Shown: positions 11,138-20,239, counted from the stretch's first letter. The stretch is 64,000 nucleotides of DNA from Phymorhynchus buccinoides (GCA_017654935.2 CM065684.1:60172786-60236785); one strand, 5' to 3'. Program-made: numbers and translations. Notes: a model not told the origin generated them from the letters alone.

Positions 11138-14100
11138 GTTGTTGTTGCTGTTGATCATTCTAGTCACAGCGAGATGTATAAGTCTCTCATCTTGGAATTT
11201 GTGCCTGATTTTTCATCCCAATATACTCCAAAAACCGGAAGCCACATTTTGGGGCACTTCAAAATCCGGAAATCAGGTGTATGTTGCGAATAAGCACCCC
11301 TACACACCCATAAACTAAGCACCTCTACACACCCATAAACTAAGCACCCCTACACACCCAGACCTGCCAACCCCTTAACAGACCAAAGAGGAATATTTGT
11401 AGCAGGAAAGAGGAATTTTTGGGAGCTAAGAGGAATTGTGACGCGGCATCTTACCTTTCGCGCGTAAACATAATTTGAAGCAAGCCATTTTCATCTTTGT
11501 GAACTTGTCTTGTTTAAAACTGTTTTTTTCTGTTAGTGTCACTATTCCTAACACAATAGAAGCTTTTGGTTTGTTCCTCTGTCCTTTTTATTTGGGCAGA
11601 CCAAGACGGTTGGTGCCATAGATGACTTAAATAATAAGACTTGGAAGGAAGATAATGAATCAATTTAAGTTCATCTTTGTTCGCCTTTCCTTCCGTTGCT
11701 TAAAAAAGTTGGCAATGATGGAAGACGAAGTCTGCAGTTTCAATAAGACGATGAGAAGTAATGTGGCGTTTGATGTCTTGACACCCTCCATAGGAGACTT
11801 TTAAGTGTAGTGAGCACATCATACATCTAGCATGATGCACACTTCATTGATCTCTGAATGCACAGATACTTTTCCATGTAATCTTGGGCAGAAATATTGG
11901 TCTATTCTCTTTCTTTTCTCCCCAGAGTCTCACACACATCGATGTGTCAATCGTCATCTTGACGGAAGTGCGCAAACAGAAACTAGAAAGTCGGTTATAC
12001 GCACAGCAGCTGTGCTGCTCTGTATATAAGACGAATTTGTGTGTTCCAAAAAACTTTTTTTTAAAGTTTTGAAAGCGGAATTTTATTAACTTGAGCGGAA
12101 GGGCGGAAGAAATGTAGTCTGAGCGGAAGAAATTCCTCTCAAAGCAGAAAGGTTGGCAGTTCTGCACACCCAGAAACTACTACCAAACAGCCCAAAACCT
12201 CAGCATGAAGAGGCAACTTCAATTTGTCAAAAGCCCCTTGATACAAACACAAAGTGAAAGAAAAACCAACAACAAAAACCACTACAGCGCAGGCAGGATA
12301 TCACTTAGTTTTGTTTGCCGAAATAACATCCTATCTTGCATTAGTAAAAGGAGAGAATTTTCAAAAACTTAATTTTAGCATAATCGTTCAATCAAAATGA
12401 TAAACTGGTTCAAGTCAGATTATTCAAACGATTTTGTTTCCTGCACAACACTATTTAACTGTCCACATAATCTCTTCTTAATTTGTTAGTAGATTCATAG
12501 CAACTTCTTAACTTTGTGAGTGATCTCCTTCCCAGTGGCGATACCGGGAGGGTCTTTCGTAAAAATAGTTCCCCCACCTTCTGGAATTTCTGTGCTTGTA
12601 ACTTCTTCTAATCTGTCACTCTCATTGACTCTGCCTTTTTCCTTTGCTTTCTATCATCTACTATCTTTCTGACTTATTGGGCCATTCTCCTGCCTTTTTT
12701 CCAAAATATCTTCCAAATAACTTTCCTCCTTTGAGCTCCTCCGAAATTGGAATGTCGGCTGTACGCAGCGAGGAGACCAGTGAAAATTGAAAATGGACAC
12801 ATATGTACCTTACCCATTATGGCCTTTTGAAGAAGAAGAGTGATCTAGTTCACAAACATAGGCAGACAGTAAAGGATAAAAACATACAGGTATAATACTT
12901 ATTGCTTAATGTGTGTGTGCATGTGTAAGTGTGAGTGTGCAAATATGTGTGTGATTATCAGTATGCATGCTTGTGTTTACATACGTCATGTGTACATACA
13001 TGCCTGCATGCATCTGCGTTTGCATAAGTATAATGTGTGTGTAAGAACGCATCCACACATGTGTGTGTGCCTGTTAGTAATCTATCTTATATTCCTGTCT
13101 TGTCTCAGTGCATGCACATACGAATTACTTAGAGATTTAAATATTTCCGCTATCTTGTACTTAGTAACCCCCCTTTCGCATTGATCATTTTCACGGGGAA
13201 GCAACATGCCGCCATTTTGGGTGGAAATGGATAGGGTTAGGATCAGCCTAAAATTATTTTTCATAAAACTGAAAGAAGCCGACTTTGAGATTGAGGGTCA
13301 TAAACATGAGGGGGGTGACTAAAGTACAAGGCTGCCAGATGTCTTTACACACGACGATCAAAGCCCCACCTTCTCTCTTTTCATTGCGGATCAGCTTCAC
13401 CAGAGGGAGGCTGGTCAACAGCTGACCGTCCGCTTCTGTCGTTTAAAAACACACAAAAATATTTAGAACATCAAATCAGTTTGAATGCACTTACATGGGT
13501 GCAACTCCCCCAATGAAAAAAACCCGAAAGGCAGGGGTCCAGGGACCCATGGCCCCGGCAGGGTACAGGGGCAGCGCCCCGTCGGACAATTCAGGGGGGC
13601 AACTTAAGATAGAGAGATAACGAGACAGACAGTTAAAATGATAGACAGAGACAGTTTGAGTCTGATAAGCCTTATAAAATTATTACATTGCCTTTGTAAA
13701 CTTCCAAGATAGAACAACCAAGTTCAAAACGCCTCCAAATCACCTGTGGTCAAAAACGTTTTTGGAGGAATTAAAAAAAACTGAAGTTCAGTTTCTGGTA
13801 AAATTAAAAATACTGAAATCAGTGTAAAACTGAAAGAGTAGCACCCATACATGTATGCACTGCACTTATAACACTAACAATAACAATGTTGTTGCACTAC
13901 CAGAAAGAAAAAAATAAAATAAAGAAAAGAGTAATTATTTTATTTGAAGCCACATTATCCGCTTAAATAAATGTTTATGATGATAAGTATATAAGGTATT
14001 AAATTTCATAAAGTCCTTAGTACTTATCATAAATAAAACTAAAAAATAAAAGAATGGTCAAACCCAGATTAAAATAAACAGTTTATATTTGCAAAGTACG

Positions 14101-17100
14101 CTTACCATAAGCTCACCAGACACACAGACACACGTACATGCTTATAATTTATGCACAACGTAATATACACATATGTACACACACATGCTCACACGAGCAC
14201 ATGCAAGTAGCTTTCGCTTGTGCACACAGACACACAGACATTCAAGCGCACACGTATATGTTACGCCCAATCCATGAAATTGCCTATTTCATGAAATGGG
14301 CAAAATGCTTTGCCCAATATATGAAATGGACAATGTATGTCACATTTTTGAATCCCCATTCACACAGGTACTGATTAAGATCGATTCAATGGCATAACAC
14401 TTTTCTACATTGTATTTGCACCCCTATCCTGCCCCCCAACTCGACCAGATGCTAAGCTGGGGCATGCCTGAGCCACATGTTGAATCAAACGTTTTATCAA
14501 ATTAAGTCTGAATAAAATAATTTTAACTCATCTACAGATGAGAATTCTCATTCGTTTGAACCAATTCTTGATCTATGTGTGCTAATGAATGAAAACTATT
14601 TTTCATTCATATTGCTTTTCTCAACTGCAAGTCATAAATTGACTATTTCACGAACTGGGCAAACCATTTTGCCCATTTCATTAAATGGGCAATTTCATAA
14701 GATTGGGTGTAACACATTCAACCAAACAATTTCAACCATTCAAACATTGACACACGCACATTAACACACACACACACAAACGGACACACACACTTACTAT
14801 CATCACTGAAGTCATCCACCAGGATCATCTCAGTCACCAGTTCTAAAGGAGACCTGCCTAGAATACTGAAACACACGCAAACCATACAACTGCACAAAAA
14901 TTCACAAAAAGTTATGAACCCATTAAGAAAACGTGAAGTCTTATAATTATGCTTTAAAACTTTCAATGATTTGATTTTTAATTTCCAATGTATTCTGACA
15001 TTAATAGGTTCAGTCTTGCATTATCCTTTACCATGCTGCCAAAAAGTTAATCTAACGCACTATGTTCAACAAATGCAAAAATTCTCGCTTTTATAAAATT
15101 AATCTTGAATAGGCAAACAAAGCGGAAACCCGAGCTCGCAAGAAGCATAATTATGTGACCCAGCACCATGATAGGGACATTAAGTCGCTGGGATAGTTTC
15201 TCACTAGGCTAGGCTTGCAAAGTCAAAAATATCATTTTTTGTCAATTTTGAGTTAAGACTATAAGAGTATTTTTATGTTCTCTAACATCTTATCTTTCAT
15301 ACTTATAAAGGATAATCTTTAATATGGTCTCTAAATGGTCTTATAAGTGCTTTAAAATGAGTAGGTCAGTGCCTTTTCTTCAGCTAGGCTAGACTTTAGA
15401 CTGTGTTTTCTCAAAATGGCCGATGCTCACTCTACTACCTTGAAATGCTCATAACTCTGGAATGGAAAAAGATACAAGACTGGTTTTTGTATCGTTAGAA
15501 AGAGAATTGTATGAAGTTTTCAAGCGTACAATTTTCTCAGAATGGTCAGTTTGACACTTAACCCAGCCAGCCATTTTTCAGCCCCAAAAATCCATTAATG
15601 CTACCTGGGTAGAAAAAACAAATGTCTGCAATATTTGGGATTCCTCTGTTACATGTATGAAGCAAGACCCATCCCTACCTCCCAAAATTAAAAAATAGAG
15701 TCTTTGTATAACAGGCCCTGATTTGATGTCTTTTAGAGAGATATGTGTTAAATCATTGTGGTGCAAAAATGCAACATTGGCGGCAAAAGGGTTAATGTCC
15801 CTTTCTGGGTCACATATATATTTCCATACATGTACAGTGATTGGAAACTTGGTGCTAAACCCCTACCCTAACCATCATCTTTGTTTTACTGTGTTTGCCT
15901 ACAATAGCCAACTATTGTGCCTTTACCTGAACAGGGTGCGCAGCAGGGCCGATCTGGCCTCGTTGTGAAAGGTGATGATGATGGACGCCTTGGGCAAACC
16001 TGGAGCACCATCCTGGTACAGCTGTGCACATCTGTAAAGCATCAGCTGAGAAACTGCATCATTACGACATAGGTGTTGACATGTAATGTGTGTGTGTGTG
16101 CTGGTTAAAGTCGAAGTACACGTTGTTATTTTTCACTCTTTCCCCATGGCAACACAGTAATACTCTTCTTCTTCTTCGATCGCTCAGACAGTTTCCTGCC
16201 AATTATGAGCGAAGATGCGTCATGCTGTCATTATGCGCCGAACTAAGAAATAGTTAGGCCCAGCATGTCCGACTTCGGCTGGAGGAAATCTTTTCGAAAG
16301 TGTTTCTTGAAAAAAGAAAGTAGAATGGACCGGTAAGGCAGAAAGATAGTACAGTAGATGATAGTAAGCAAAGGGAAAAGGCAGAGTCAAAGACAGTGAC
16401 AGATTAGAGGAAGCTACAAGTGCAGAACTTCCAGAAGGTGGGGGATTTCTACACCGATTGGTTACCCCACAACAAACCACTACAAAAGCAAAGTCAGAGG
16501 CAAAATTGTGGTGTAAGGGAACAAAGCGAGTTTAGAAGTGACCAAGGTATGGTGCGCACAGATTTACTTCCCTTGAAGCAAATGCATCAAATTGACAGTT
16601 ATCTATTAATTCCGGACACATATGGCCGGAACGACTTGAATGAGTTAAGAAAAAAACACCCTCAGGCACATAGCTTAAAGAGCAGCACCCACGAAATAAA
16701 ACAAAAGGCTACTTTGGAAAGCTGGGACAGATTAAAATTGAGAGGGAGAGGGGAGACAGAGAGACAAGCTATAAATGATTAAAGTTCTATAGCCTCTTCA
16801 GTGACAATGTGTCTGTGAGTGTGAGTGCACGTGTGTGTTTGTGTATGTGAGTACGCGTGTGTGTTTGTGTGTCTGTGTGTGTGTGCATGCGTGTTTGTAC
16901 AAGTGTATGTTTGTGCAAGTGTGTGTGCGTTTCAGTGAGAATGTGTTTTCTGTGTGTTTGATGAAATGTGTGTGGGTCTGTGTGTGTATGTCTGTGTGCA
17001 AGAACGCGTTCACTCGCGTGCGTGCACGTACGTGCATGTGTGTCTGTTGTGTGTGTGTGTGTGTGTCTGTCTGTCTGTGTGCGTGTGTGTATGTCTGAGT

Positions 17101-19809
17101 GTTTCAATGCTGATTGCAAAGCGCTGTGTGCTCGATAAAAAGCGCTATATAGGTGTCTGTTTATTATTATTAATAATATTCTTTTAATTCTTGACTATAT
17201 CATTTTTACCTTCAAAGAAAATGTAATTCAATTGAAATAAATGTTCTTTAAAAAACACCTTTTTCTTTCCCTCTCAAAAAAACATGGTGAATTATTAAAT
17301 ATTTAAAGGCTCCATACTTATGCTTCTAAGCATATTATTTTGCGCTTACTTTTGAGGTCGGACATTTGGCACTGGCCGGTCTGGCAGCAGTTGGTTGCTG
17401 GCCACAACGTTGAACCCAAAACGACGGCTGGGATGGTCTTGGTCAGAGCTGCGTAGTTCCCCAATATAACTGGCGGCATCGAACAATTTGGGGTCAAACT
17501 TCACCTGATGAAATATAAAAGGACATAACTGGGTAAAGTGACCAGGAAAACAAAAGTTACAGGAAAAATAGTCACCACAAAAATCACAGAAAAAAAGTCT
17601 GAACAAAAATGTCACAAATTTTGTGTGCAGTGTGAAGATAGCATTATGTGCTGTGTAAAAACTGACATTTGGCTATGATCGTTTTTCTGTAGTTTCAGGC
17701 TGATTCTCATGAACTGCTGGTTGGAATCACTTCTGTGGTGCATCACCCAAAGGGCACAGCGAGGGCGGTGCCTATTATGTAGATGTAGGGGGGAGCGAGC
17801 AAAGGACATGTCTGCCGCTGGTTGGAATCACTTCTGTGGTGTATCACCCAAAGGGCACAACGAGGGCGGGGCCTATTATGTAGATGTAGGGGGGAGCGAG
17901 CAAAGGACATGTCTGCCGCTGGTTGGAATCACTTCTGTGGTGTATCACCCAAAGGGCACAACGAGGGCGGGGCCTATTATGTAGATGTAGGGGGGAGCGA
18001 GCAAAGGACATGTCTGCCGCTGGTTGGAATCACTTCTGTGGTGTATCACCCAAAGGGCACAACGAGGGCGGGGCCTATTATGTAGATGTAGGGGGGAGCG
18101 AGCAAAGGACATGTCTGCCGCTGGTTGGAATCACTTCTGTGGTGCATCACCCAAAGGGCACAACGAGGGCGGGGCCTATTATGTAGATGTAGGGGGGAGC
18201 GAGCAAAGGACATGTCTGCCACTGGTTGGAATCACTTCTGTGGTGTATCACCCAAAGGGCACAACGAGGGCGGGGCCTATTATGTAGATGTAGGGGGGAG
18301 CGAGCAAAGGACATGTCTGCCGCTGGTTGGAATCACTTCTGTGGTGTATCACCCAAAGGGCACAACGAGGGCGGGGCCTATTATGTAGATGTAGGGGGCA
18401 GCGAGCAAAGGACACGTCTGCCGCTCAGTGACACCCTTGTCTTAAACAAGTTCCTGTTTTCTGTTACTTTTGTAACCCATCAATTTTCGTGACGTTTCTT
18501 AGGTAACCTTTGTCCTATGACTATTTCCTACAATCTCTTCATCAAGAATATCAGCCATAAAACCAATTTTTGTTGATTAATGTTGGTAAATTTTCAAAGT
18601 TGAGAGAGAGAGTGTGTGTGAGTGCATGCGGGTGTGTGCCATGCATGTATGTGTGTGCATGCGTGCGTGAGAGATTAAACACCTACTCAATGTCTTGGTT
18701 AATTGCGTTTTTTCTTCTTCGTTCGCTCAGACAGTTTCATGTCATATGAGCGTAGATGCGTCATGCAGCCGCTATACGCCTACCTAAGAAATAGTTAGGC
18801 CCAGCATGTCCGACTTCGGCTGAAGAAATCTTTGTAAGAATTTATAGAAAAAAAGGCAGGAGAATGGACCAGTAAGATGGAAAGATAGCAGATGACAGTA
18901 AGCAAAGAGAAAAGGCAGAGTCAAAGAGAGTGACAGATTAGAGGAAGTTACAAGCACAGATCTTCCAGAAGGTGGGGGAAATATTTGTACGAAAGACCCG
19001 TATCCCATGGGGGATTGCGTTTTTTCAGTTGCACCTTTATAGTCTACTACAGTGGAACCTCCCTTATAAGACCTCCCATTATAAGACTCCCTCCCATATA
19101 AAACCTACTTTTCTGAGACATTGCCCTTCTTTGTAAGTATTAAAATTACCTCCCTTATAAGACCCCATTTTGGATATATAATTTATGTTTTATAACCTCC
19201 CGATCTGTAAAGATACATATGACATTACTCATTTCATTTTGGATGATTTTTAAGGTCTTATAAGGGAGGTTCCACTGTAATAGCAAATGCATATTTTAAA
19301 TTGTTTAAAAGTATAAAAATTAACTTTAACCCTTTCGCTGCCAGCCATTTTTCAGCCAAAACATTCCAGTAAACTTAACTGGGTAGAGGAAAAAAATTGT
19401 CAGCAATATTGGGAATTCATCTGTGACATGCATAACATTAGGTCTATCCTTACCTCCCCAAATTGAGAACAACAGTCTTTGAATAACAGGTCCTGATCTG
19501 ATGCCTTTTAGTGACATGGGTGTCAAACCATTGTGGTGCATAAATGTGACATTGGCGGCGAAAGGGTTAAATATAGAAAGCGAAGGAGGTTTATGTGCTC
19601 AATCTAAAAGGCAAGACTGAAGAAATGGAAGAACCGAGATAATGGAGAAGGTTGTTAATCTGCATCTTTGCTAATAATTGGTTGACTGATAAAACAGAAC
19701 ATTGCGAGTTTCCATCTATCCATTTAATTATCTCCCTTTCTGGGGAAAATATTACGTACTTTACGTAATAAAAATCTGTACGTCTGTGTATGTGTGATTA
19801 TATTTTCTC

Positions 19810-19865
<56 letters not shown>

Positions 19866-19883
19866 CTGAGAAAGAGAGAGAAA

Positions 19884-19966
<83 letters not shown>

Positions 19967-19972
19967 AGTCTC

Positions 19973-20018
<46 letters not shown>

Positions 20019-20236
20019 CGTGTGCGTGCGTGCGTGCGTGCGTGTGCGTGTGTGCGTGCGTGTGTGCGTGTGCGCGTGTGCGCGCGTGCGTATGCTAAAT
20101 CATCCCAACTTACAGTTGTGTCCAAAAGCAGCAGCCGTGCCCAAAATCCCGATTCAGACGTAAGCAGATAAAGCAGCCCAAGTAACGCACCCCCTCCAAA
20201 CACCACCAACAACAAACCACGCTTCTTCTTCCTCAT
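1840..20236 (-). CDS. GALNT: polypeptide N-acetylgalactosaminyltransferase (GALNT), 11 exons, 3' end outside window
   Basis: Transfers GalNAc from UDP-GalNAc to Ser/Thr of proteins in the Golgi lumen (GT27 family). Spliced segments: 20236-20114, 17504-17350, 16031-15927, 14865-14798, 13435-13370, 10750-10629, 8851-8764, 6992-6914, 6182-6079, 5309-5180, 1932-1840. These total 1133 bases, and all ten junctions are GT-AG and phase-compatible. Visible in order: signal anchor (residues 8-25), [17 protein letters not shown] (about 143-150), the metal-binding DSHCEV (194-199), [14 protein letters not shown] (298-302), SFRLWMCGG, the metal-ligand His in SRVGH (326), and [10 protein letters not shown]. 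Family members are about 550-600 residues, so the end of the catalytic domain and the ricin-type lectin domain are missing to the left. Odd points: KGSK where RGAD is usual, LGGS for AGGL, WGGDN for WGGEN, and three exons caught in tandem arrays. Family assignment is firm; paralogue is not assigned. Confidence 0.95.
1911..3237 (-). repeat. 70/92-bp tandem array of the GALNT intron 10/exon 11 acceptor (18 copies)
   Basis: Sixteen units at exactly 70 bp spacing (1911, 1981 ... 2961), apparently identical by eye, then two 92-bp units (3053, 3145) that carry an extra 22 bases. Read on the minus strand, every unit contains the end of intron 10, the acceptor GTTTCAG, and the first ~24 bases of exon 11 (G AAC ACA AGG AGG GTG GCT GAG). 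Only the 1911 copy continues into the rest of exon 11. Because 70 is not a multiple of three, entering the exon at an upstream copy leads to TGA within the next unit. Confidence 0.95.
3238..3985. other. GALNT intron 10, TG-rich then AT-rich, no gene seen
   Basis: TG/CA microsatellite to about 3365, then unique-looking AT-rich sequence. Short open frames here are simple-sequence artefacts. Confidence 0.6.
3986..4520 (-). repeat. interspersed repeat rich in AGGTCA half-sites, copy 1
   Basis: Inverted relative to the copies at 58630-59170 and 59200-59490. Shared landmarks: CTGTCCCAAGGATATCTCCC, ATCAAGGTCAAGGTCAAGG, TTTTAAGCCATATTTTCCAC, GCATAAATTATCGCCATG. It contains many CAAGGTCA / TGACCTTG motifs. 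No open frame. Confidence 0.8.
4560..4700. mobile_element. short inverted-repeat element (GAGCGGCAGACATG ends)
   Basis: Left CACCGAGCGGCAGACATGTT, right AACATATCTGCCGCTCGG, about 130 bases. Related ends occur at 58563-58600 and at the edge of the 101-bp array (18395-18440). Confidence 0.65.
4701..5179. other. GALNT intron 10, AT-rich, nothing recognised
   Basis: A/T-rich sequence with no repeats or coding similarity seen by eye up to the donor of exon 10. Confidence 0.6.
5180..5309 (-). CDS. GALNT: GALNT exon 10: SFRLWMCGG and VGH segment
   Basis: Encodes [20 protein letters not shown] then [20 protein letters not shown]. His326 in SRVGH is the third metal ligand of the family. Acceptor CTGCTTAG, donor GTAGAC, phase 1 in and 2 out. 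It is separated from exon 11 by an intron that carries the 70-bp acceptor array. Confidence 0.95.
5310..5812. other. GALNT intron 9, CA-rich
   Basis: CA-type microsatellite at about 5565-5745, otherwise no recognised feature. Confidence 0.6.
5813..6039. mobile_element. TTAA-type MITE, second subfamily
   Basis: TTAACCCTTTGACTGCCA at the left and TGGCAGTCAAGGGGTTAA at the right form near-perfect inverted ends, 227 bases. It sits in GALNT intron 9, 40 bases from the exon 9 donor. Related to the elements at 39372 and 1-94. Confidence 0.82.
6079..6182 (-). CDS. GALNT: GALNT exon 9: WGGDN segment
   Basis: Encodes [20 protein letters not shown] then [14 protein letters not shown]. The usual sequence is (T/S)P x xAGGLF x x ... 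WF ... LG x YD ... WGGEN, so AGGL is changed to LGGS and WGGEN to WGGDN. The acceptor TTTCTACAG was chosen over a site 3 bases on because it gives the conserved R-S-P. Donor GTGAGA, phase 2 in and 1 out. Confidence 0.92.
6405..6559. mobile_element. foldback MITE (CCAGGGCC..GTATTCAC ends)
   Basis: Almost the whole element is an inverted repeat: GTATTCACATTGAGATAG ... CTATCTCAATGTGAATAC, with arms of about 65 bases. A larger relative lies at 45220-45418. Located in GALNT intron 8. Confidence 0.85.
6914..6992 (-). CDS. GALNT: GALNT exon 8: [11 protein letters not shown] segment
   Basis: Encodes [20 protein letters not shown] then PAEVF; Gly243 is completed across the junction to give [17 protein letters not shown](K/R)WE is typical of the GALNT14/16-type branch. 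Acceptor GGTTGCAG, donor GTATTA, phase 1 in and 2 out. Confidence 0.93.
7090..7856. other. GALNT intron 7, TG-rich, no gene seen
   Basis: TG-type microsatellites at 7140-7230 and 7600-7625; otherwise AT-rich single-copy-looking sequence. Confidence 0.55.
7857..8421 (+). mobile_element. Tigger/pogo-like element with decayed transposase N-terminus
   Basis: Ends TACAGACAAACCCCTATTTT and TAAAATAGAGGTTTGTCTGTA, with TA flanks. Around 8113-8265 one frame reads [19 protein letters not shown] then [20 protein letters not shown], the pogo/CENP-B helix-turn-helix pattern, broken by a stop; a 21-base tandem duplication lies inside. Nonautonomous relic in GALNT intron 7. Confidence 0.8.
8467..8763 (-). 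repeat. 97-bp tandem copies of GALNT exon 7 with its donor
   Basis: Three extra copies (8467-8563, 8564-8660, 8661-8757) downstream of the true exon, at strict 97-bp spacing. Each holds the exon minus its first 11 bases, the donor GGAG/GTTAGT, and about 20 bases of intron ending in CACAG. Each copy ends in TAG inside the mini-intron. Copy 8661-8757 differs at the protein level (SLVVDTIEA in place of SPVIDTIDA). The CACAG of the copies is out of phase with exon 6, so they are probably not usable exons. Confidence 0.93.
8764..8851 (-). CDS. GALNT: GALNT exon 7: [14 protein letters not shown] segment
   Basis: Encodes [20 protein letters not shown] then RPSADLARG. The family motif is V(V/C)(C/S)P(V/I)ID x I ... 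Y ... (L)RGGFDW. Acceptor TGACGCAG, donor GTTAGT, phase 0 in and 1 out. This copy is the only one of four that keeps the full 5' end and an in-frame acceptor. Confidence 0.93.
8890..9026. repeat. GA/CT microsatellite
   Basis: Purine-rich AGAG tract in GALNT intron 6, about 40 bases upstream of exon 7 on the transcribed strand, where it forms a long pyrimidine tract. Confidence 0.9.
9027..10020. other. GALNT intron 6, includes a GC-rich dispersed repeat
   Basis: At 9258-9352 a GGGGTCCAGGGGCAACG-type repeat ends in CCCCCTGAAGCTGAAG. Relatives lie at 13500-13605, 35455-35565 and 25495-25540. Nothing else recognised. Confidence 0.55.
10023..10300. repeat. CT microsatellite
   Basis: Long CTCT tract with C-runs, directly adjoining the last copy of the exon 6 array; the same simple sequence also forms the spacers inside that array. 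Confidence 0.95.
10310..10628 (-). repeat. 111-bp tandem copies of the 3' part of GALNT exon 6 with its donor
   Basis: Exon-like ends at 10629 (true exon), 10518, 10407 and 10310: spacing 111, 111, 97. Each unit carries [18 protein letters not shown] then LLTxVKK, a donor, and a purine-rich spacer. The first three units are joined in one open frame through spacers reading [11 protein letters not shown]. The last unit differs (SDGW, VEK, donor GTTACA) and is out of frame with the third. Copies 2-4 are preceded by GA-rich sequence, not a pyrimidine tract, so they lack a credible acceptor. Confidence 0.93.
10629..10750 (-). CDS. GALNT: GALNT exon 6: DSHCEV metal/donor-binding segment
   Basis: Encodes [20 protein letters not shown] then [23 protein letters not shown] (residues 194-196) is the DxH motif that binds Mn2+ and UDP. 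Acceptor CTGTGCAG, donor GTACAC, phase 1 in and 0 out. KGSK replaces the near-invariant RGAD just upstream. The last ~85 bases and the donor are repeated three more times downstream (see the array at 10310-10628). Confidence 0.94.
10856..10965. repeat. short tandem repeat, ~30-bp unit
   Basis: About four units of the form AATAGTGAAAACCCAAAACC(TGAAATGAAA), in GALNT intron 5, 100 bases upstream of exon 6. Confidence 0.85.
11061..11140. repeat. TG microsatellite
   Basis: About 37 TG units with one T-T interruption, then GTT repeats. Confidence 0.95.
11141..12530. other. GALNT intron 5, no gene seen
   Basis: A 26-bp unit (AAGCACCCCTACACACCCAT) is repeated three times at 11290-11362. The rest shows no recognised repeat or coding similarity. 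Confidence 0.55.
12531..12845 (+). mobile_element. SINE-like element, type 2 3' half
   Basis: Shared 5' part (CACCTTCTGGAATTTCTGTG ... CTTCCTCTAATCTGTCACTC ... TTGGCCCATTCTCCTGCC) with a 3' half reading GCAGCGAGGAGACCAGTGAA ... CCTTACCCATTATGGCC and a GAAGAAGAAGAG tail. Other copies with this 3' half: 22266-22516 and 30252-30548. Confidence 0.75.
12846..13369. other. GALNT intron 5, TG-rich, no gene seen
   Basis: Degenerate TG/CA tract at about 12909-13080 and AT-rich sequence up to the donor of exon 5. Confidence 0.5.
13370..13435 (-). CDS. GALNT: GALNT exon 5: LIRNEKREG motif
   Basis: Encodes [20 protein letters not shown] then EG, matching the family motif VR(I/L)(I/L)RN xx REG. Acceptor CGACAG, donor GTGGGG, phase 1 in and 1 out. 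A 66-base micro-exon. Confidence 0.92.
13436..14258. other. GALNT intron 4, one GC-rich repeat
   Basis: GC-rich dispersed repeat at 13500-13605 (GGGGTCCAGGGACCCATGG and GGTACAGGGGCAGCGCC). The remainder is AT-rich with CA repeats near 14120-14250. Confidence 0.5.
14259..14714. mobile_element. TGTTACG element, copy 1
   Basis: Ends TGTTACGCCCAATCCATGAA and TTTCATAAGATTGGGTGTAACA are inverted repeats; short GAAATGGGCAA motifs recur inside each end. Noncoding, 456 bases, in GALNT intron 4. A second copy at 60628-61042 is colinear over its whole length. Confidence 0.85.
14798..14865 (-). CDS. GALNT: GALNT exon 4: LVDDFSDD motif
   Basis: Encodes [18 protein letters not shown] then FSDD. This is the family's nucleotide-binding strand, (E)[10 protein letters not shown]. 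Acceptor GTTTCAG, donor GTAAGT, phase 2 in and 1 out. Confidence 0.93.
14866..15557. other. GALNT intron 3, nothing recognised
   Basis: AT-rich. A stretch near 15180-15440 (TTTCTCACTAGGC, ATCTTATCTTTCAT, GCTCATAACTCTGG) has an inverted relative near 22790-23050, so it belongs to a dispersed repeat. Confidence 0.45.
15558..15795. mobile_element. TTAACCC MITE, copy 2
   Basis: TTAACCCAGCCAGCCATTTT to GGCGGCAAAAGGGTTAA, the reverse orientation of copy 1, in GALNT intron 3 about 130 bases from exon 3. Confidence 0.8.
15927..16031 (-). CDS. GALNT: GALNT exon 3: start of the GT-A fold
   Basis: Encodes [19 protein letters not shown] then [15 protein letters not shown]. The family signature is LP x x S(V/I)I(I/V) x FHNEA xS x LLRT. 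Acceptor TTTACAG, donor GTAAAG, phase 2 in and 2 out. The Lys before Cys94 is split across the exon 2/3 junction. Confidence 0.93.
16160..16450 (-). mobile_element. SINE-like element, type 1 3' half
   Basis: Reverse orientation. The 5' part is shared with type 2; the 3' half reads CTCCAGCCGAAGTCGGACAT, CTGGGCCTAACTATTTCTTA, and ends in GAAGAAGAAG. Other copies: 18710-19012 and a 3' fragment at 58188-58320. Confidence 0.78.
16800..17180 (+). repeat. degenerate TG microsatellite and GCGCTATATA tail
   Basis: TG-rich to about 17100, then GCAAAGCGCTGTGTGCTCG ... AAGCGCTATATAGG with ATT repeats, the same terminal motif as at 1741 and 49636. Confidence 0.7.
17350..17504 (-). CDS. GALNT: GALNT exon 2: stem and start of luminal domain
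   Basis: Acceptor TTTCATCAG before GTG AAG TTT; donor GTAAGC after CAA AA. It encodes [20 protein letters not shown] through [20 protein letters not shown], matching the family's conserved N-terminal luminal motif (F N ... S D ... L ... R x x P D x R). Phase 0 in, phase 2 out. Confidence 0.88.
17717..18430. repeat. 101-bp tandem array, 7 units
   Basis: Units start at 17717, 17818, 17919, 18020, 18121, 18222 and 18323, almost identical. Each contains GGTTGGAATCACTTCTGTGG and ends GCAAAGGACATGTCTGCCG; the last edge (CAGTGACACCCTTGTC) matches the end of the 4560-4700 element. Located in GALNT intron 1. Not a coding repeat: 101 is not a multiple of three and frames switch between units. Confidence 0.95.
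18710..19012 (-). mobile_element. SINE-like element, type 1, second copy
   Basis: Colinear with 16160-16450 over its whole length, including CCCAGCATGTCCGACTTCGG and AAGGCAGAGTCAAAGAGAG. Confidence 0.78.
19048..19279. mobile_element. TA-flanked MITE (CAGTGGAACCTCCC ends), Tigger/pogo-like
   Basis: TACAGTGGAACCTCCCTTAT at the left and ATAAGGGAGGTTCCACTGTA at the right form a perfect inverted end of at least 20 bases with TA flanks. Subterminal ATAAGAC motifs repeat inside. Confidence 0.85.
19326..19570. mobile_element. TTAACCC MITE, copy 3
   Basis: TTAACCCTTTCGCTGCCAGC to GGCGGCGAAAGGGTTAA, 245 bases, in GALNT intron 1. Confidence 0.82.
19812..20096. repeat. compound TG/GA/TG microsatellite
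   Basis: TG tract, AG tract, TG tract and a TGCG-rich segment, ending 18 bases from the GALNT exon 1 donor. On the transcribed strand this is a CA/CT run at the very start of intron 1. Confidence 0.95.
20114..20236 (-). CDS. GALNT: GALNT exon 1: signal anchor
   Basis: ATG at 20236-20234, followed by a basic stretch (MRKKKRG) and about 18 hydrophobic residues ([18 protein letters not shown]), a classic type II Golgi anchor. The open frame extends one GTG codon upstream, but the ATG is the better start. It ends at donor GTAAGT in phase 0 after residue 41. Downstream the frame runs into CA/CT microsatellites (intron 1). Confidence 0.85.
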
Positions 20237-20239
20237 CAC

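Noticed and set aside
17709..18492. 87-residue repeated frames in the 101-bp array
   Set aside because: Period is not a multiple of three and the frame ends in each unit; derived from a transposon end.
19724..20098. Cys-Val, His-Thr and Ser-Leu-rich frames here and at 25 kb, 45 kb, 49 kb and 55 kb
   Set aside because: Translations of CA, TG and CT microsatellites.
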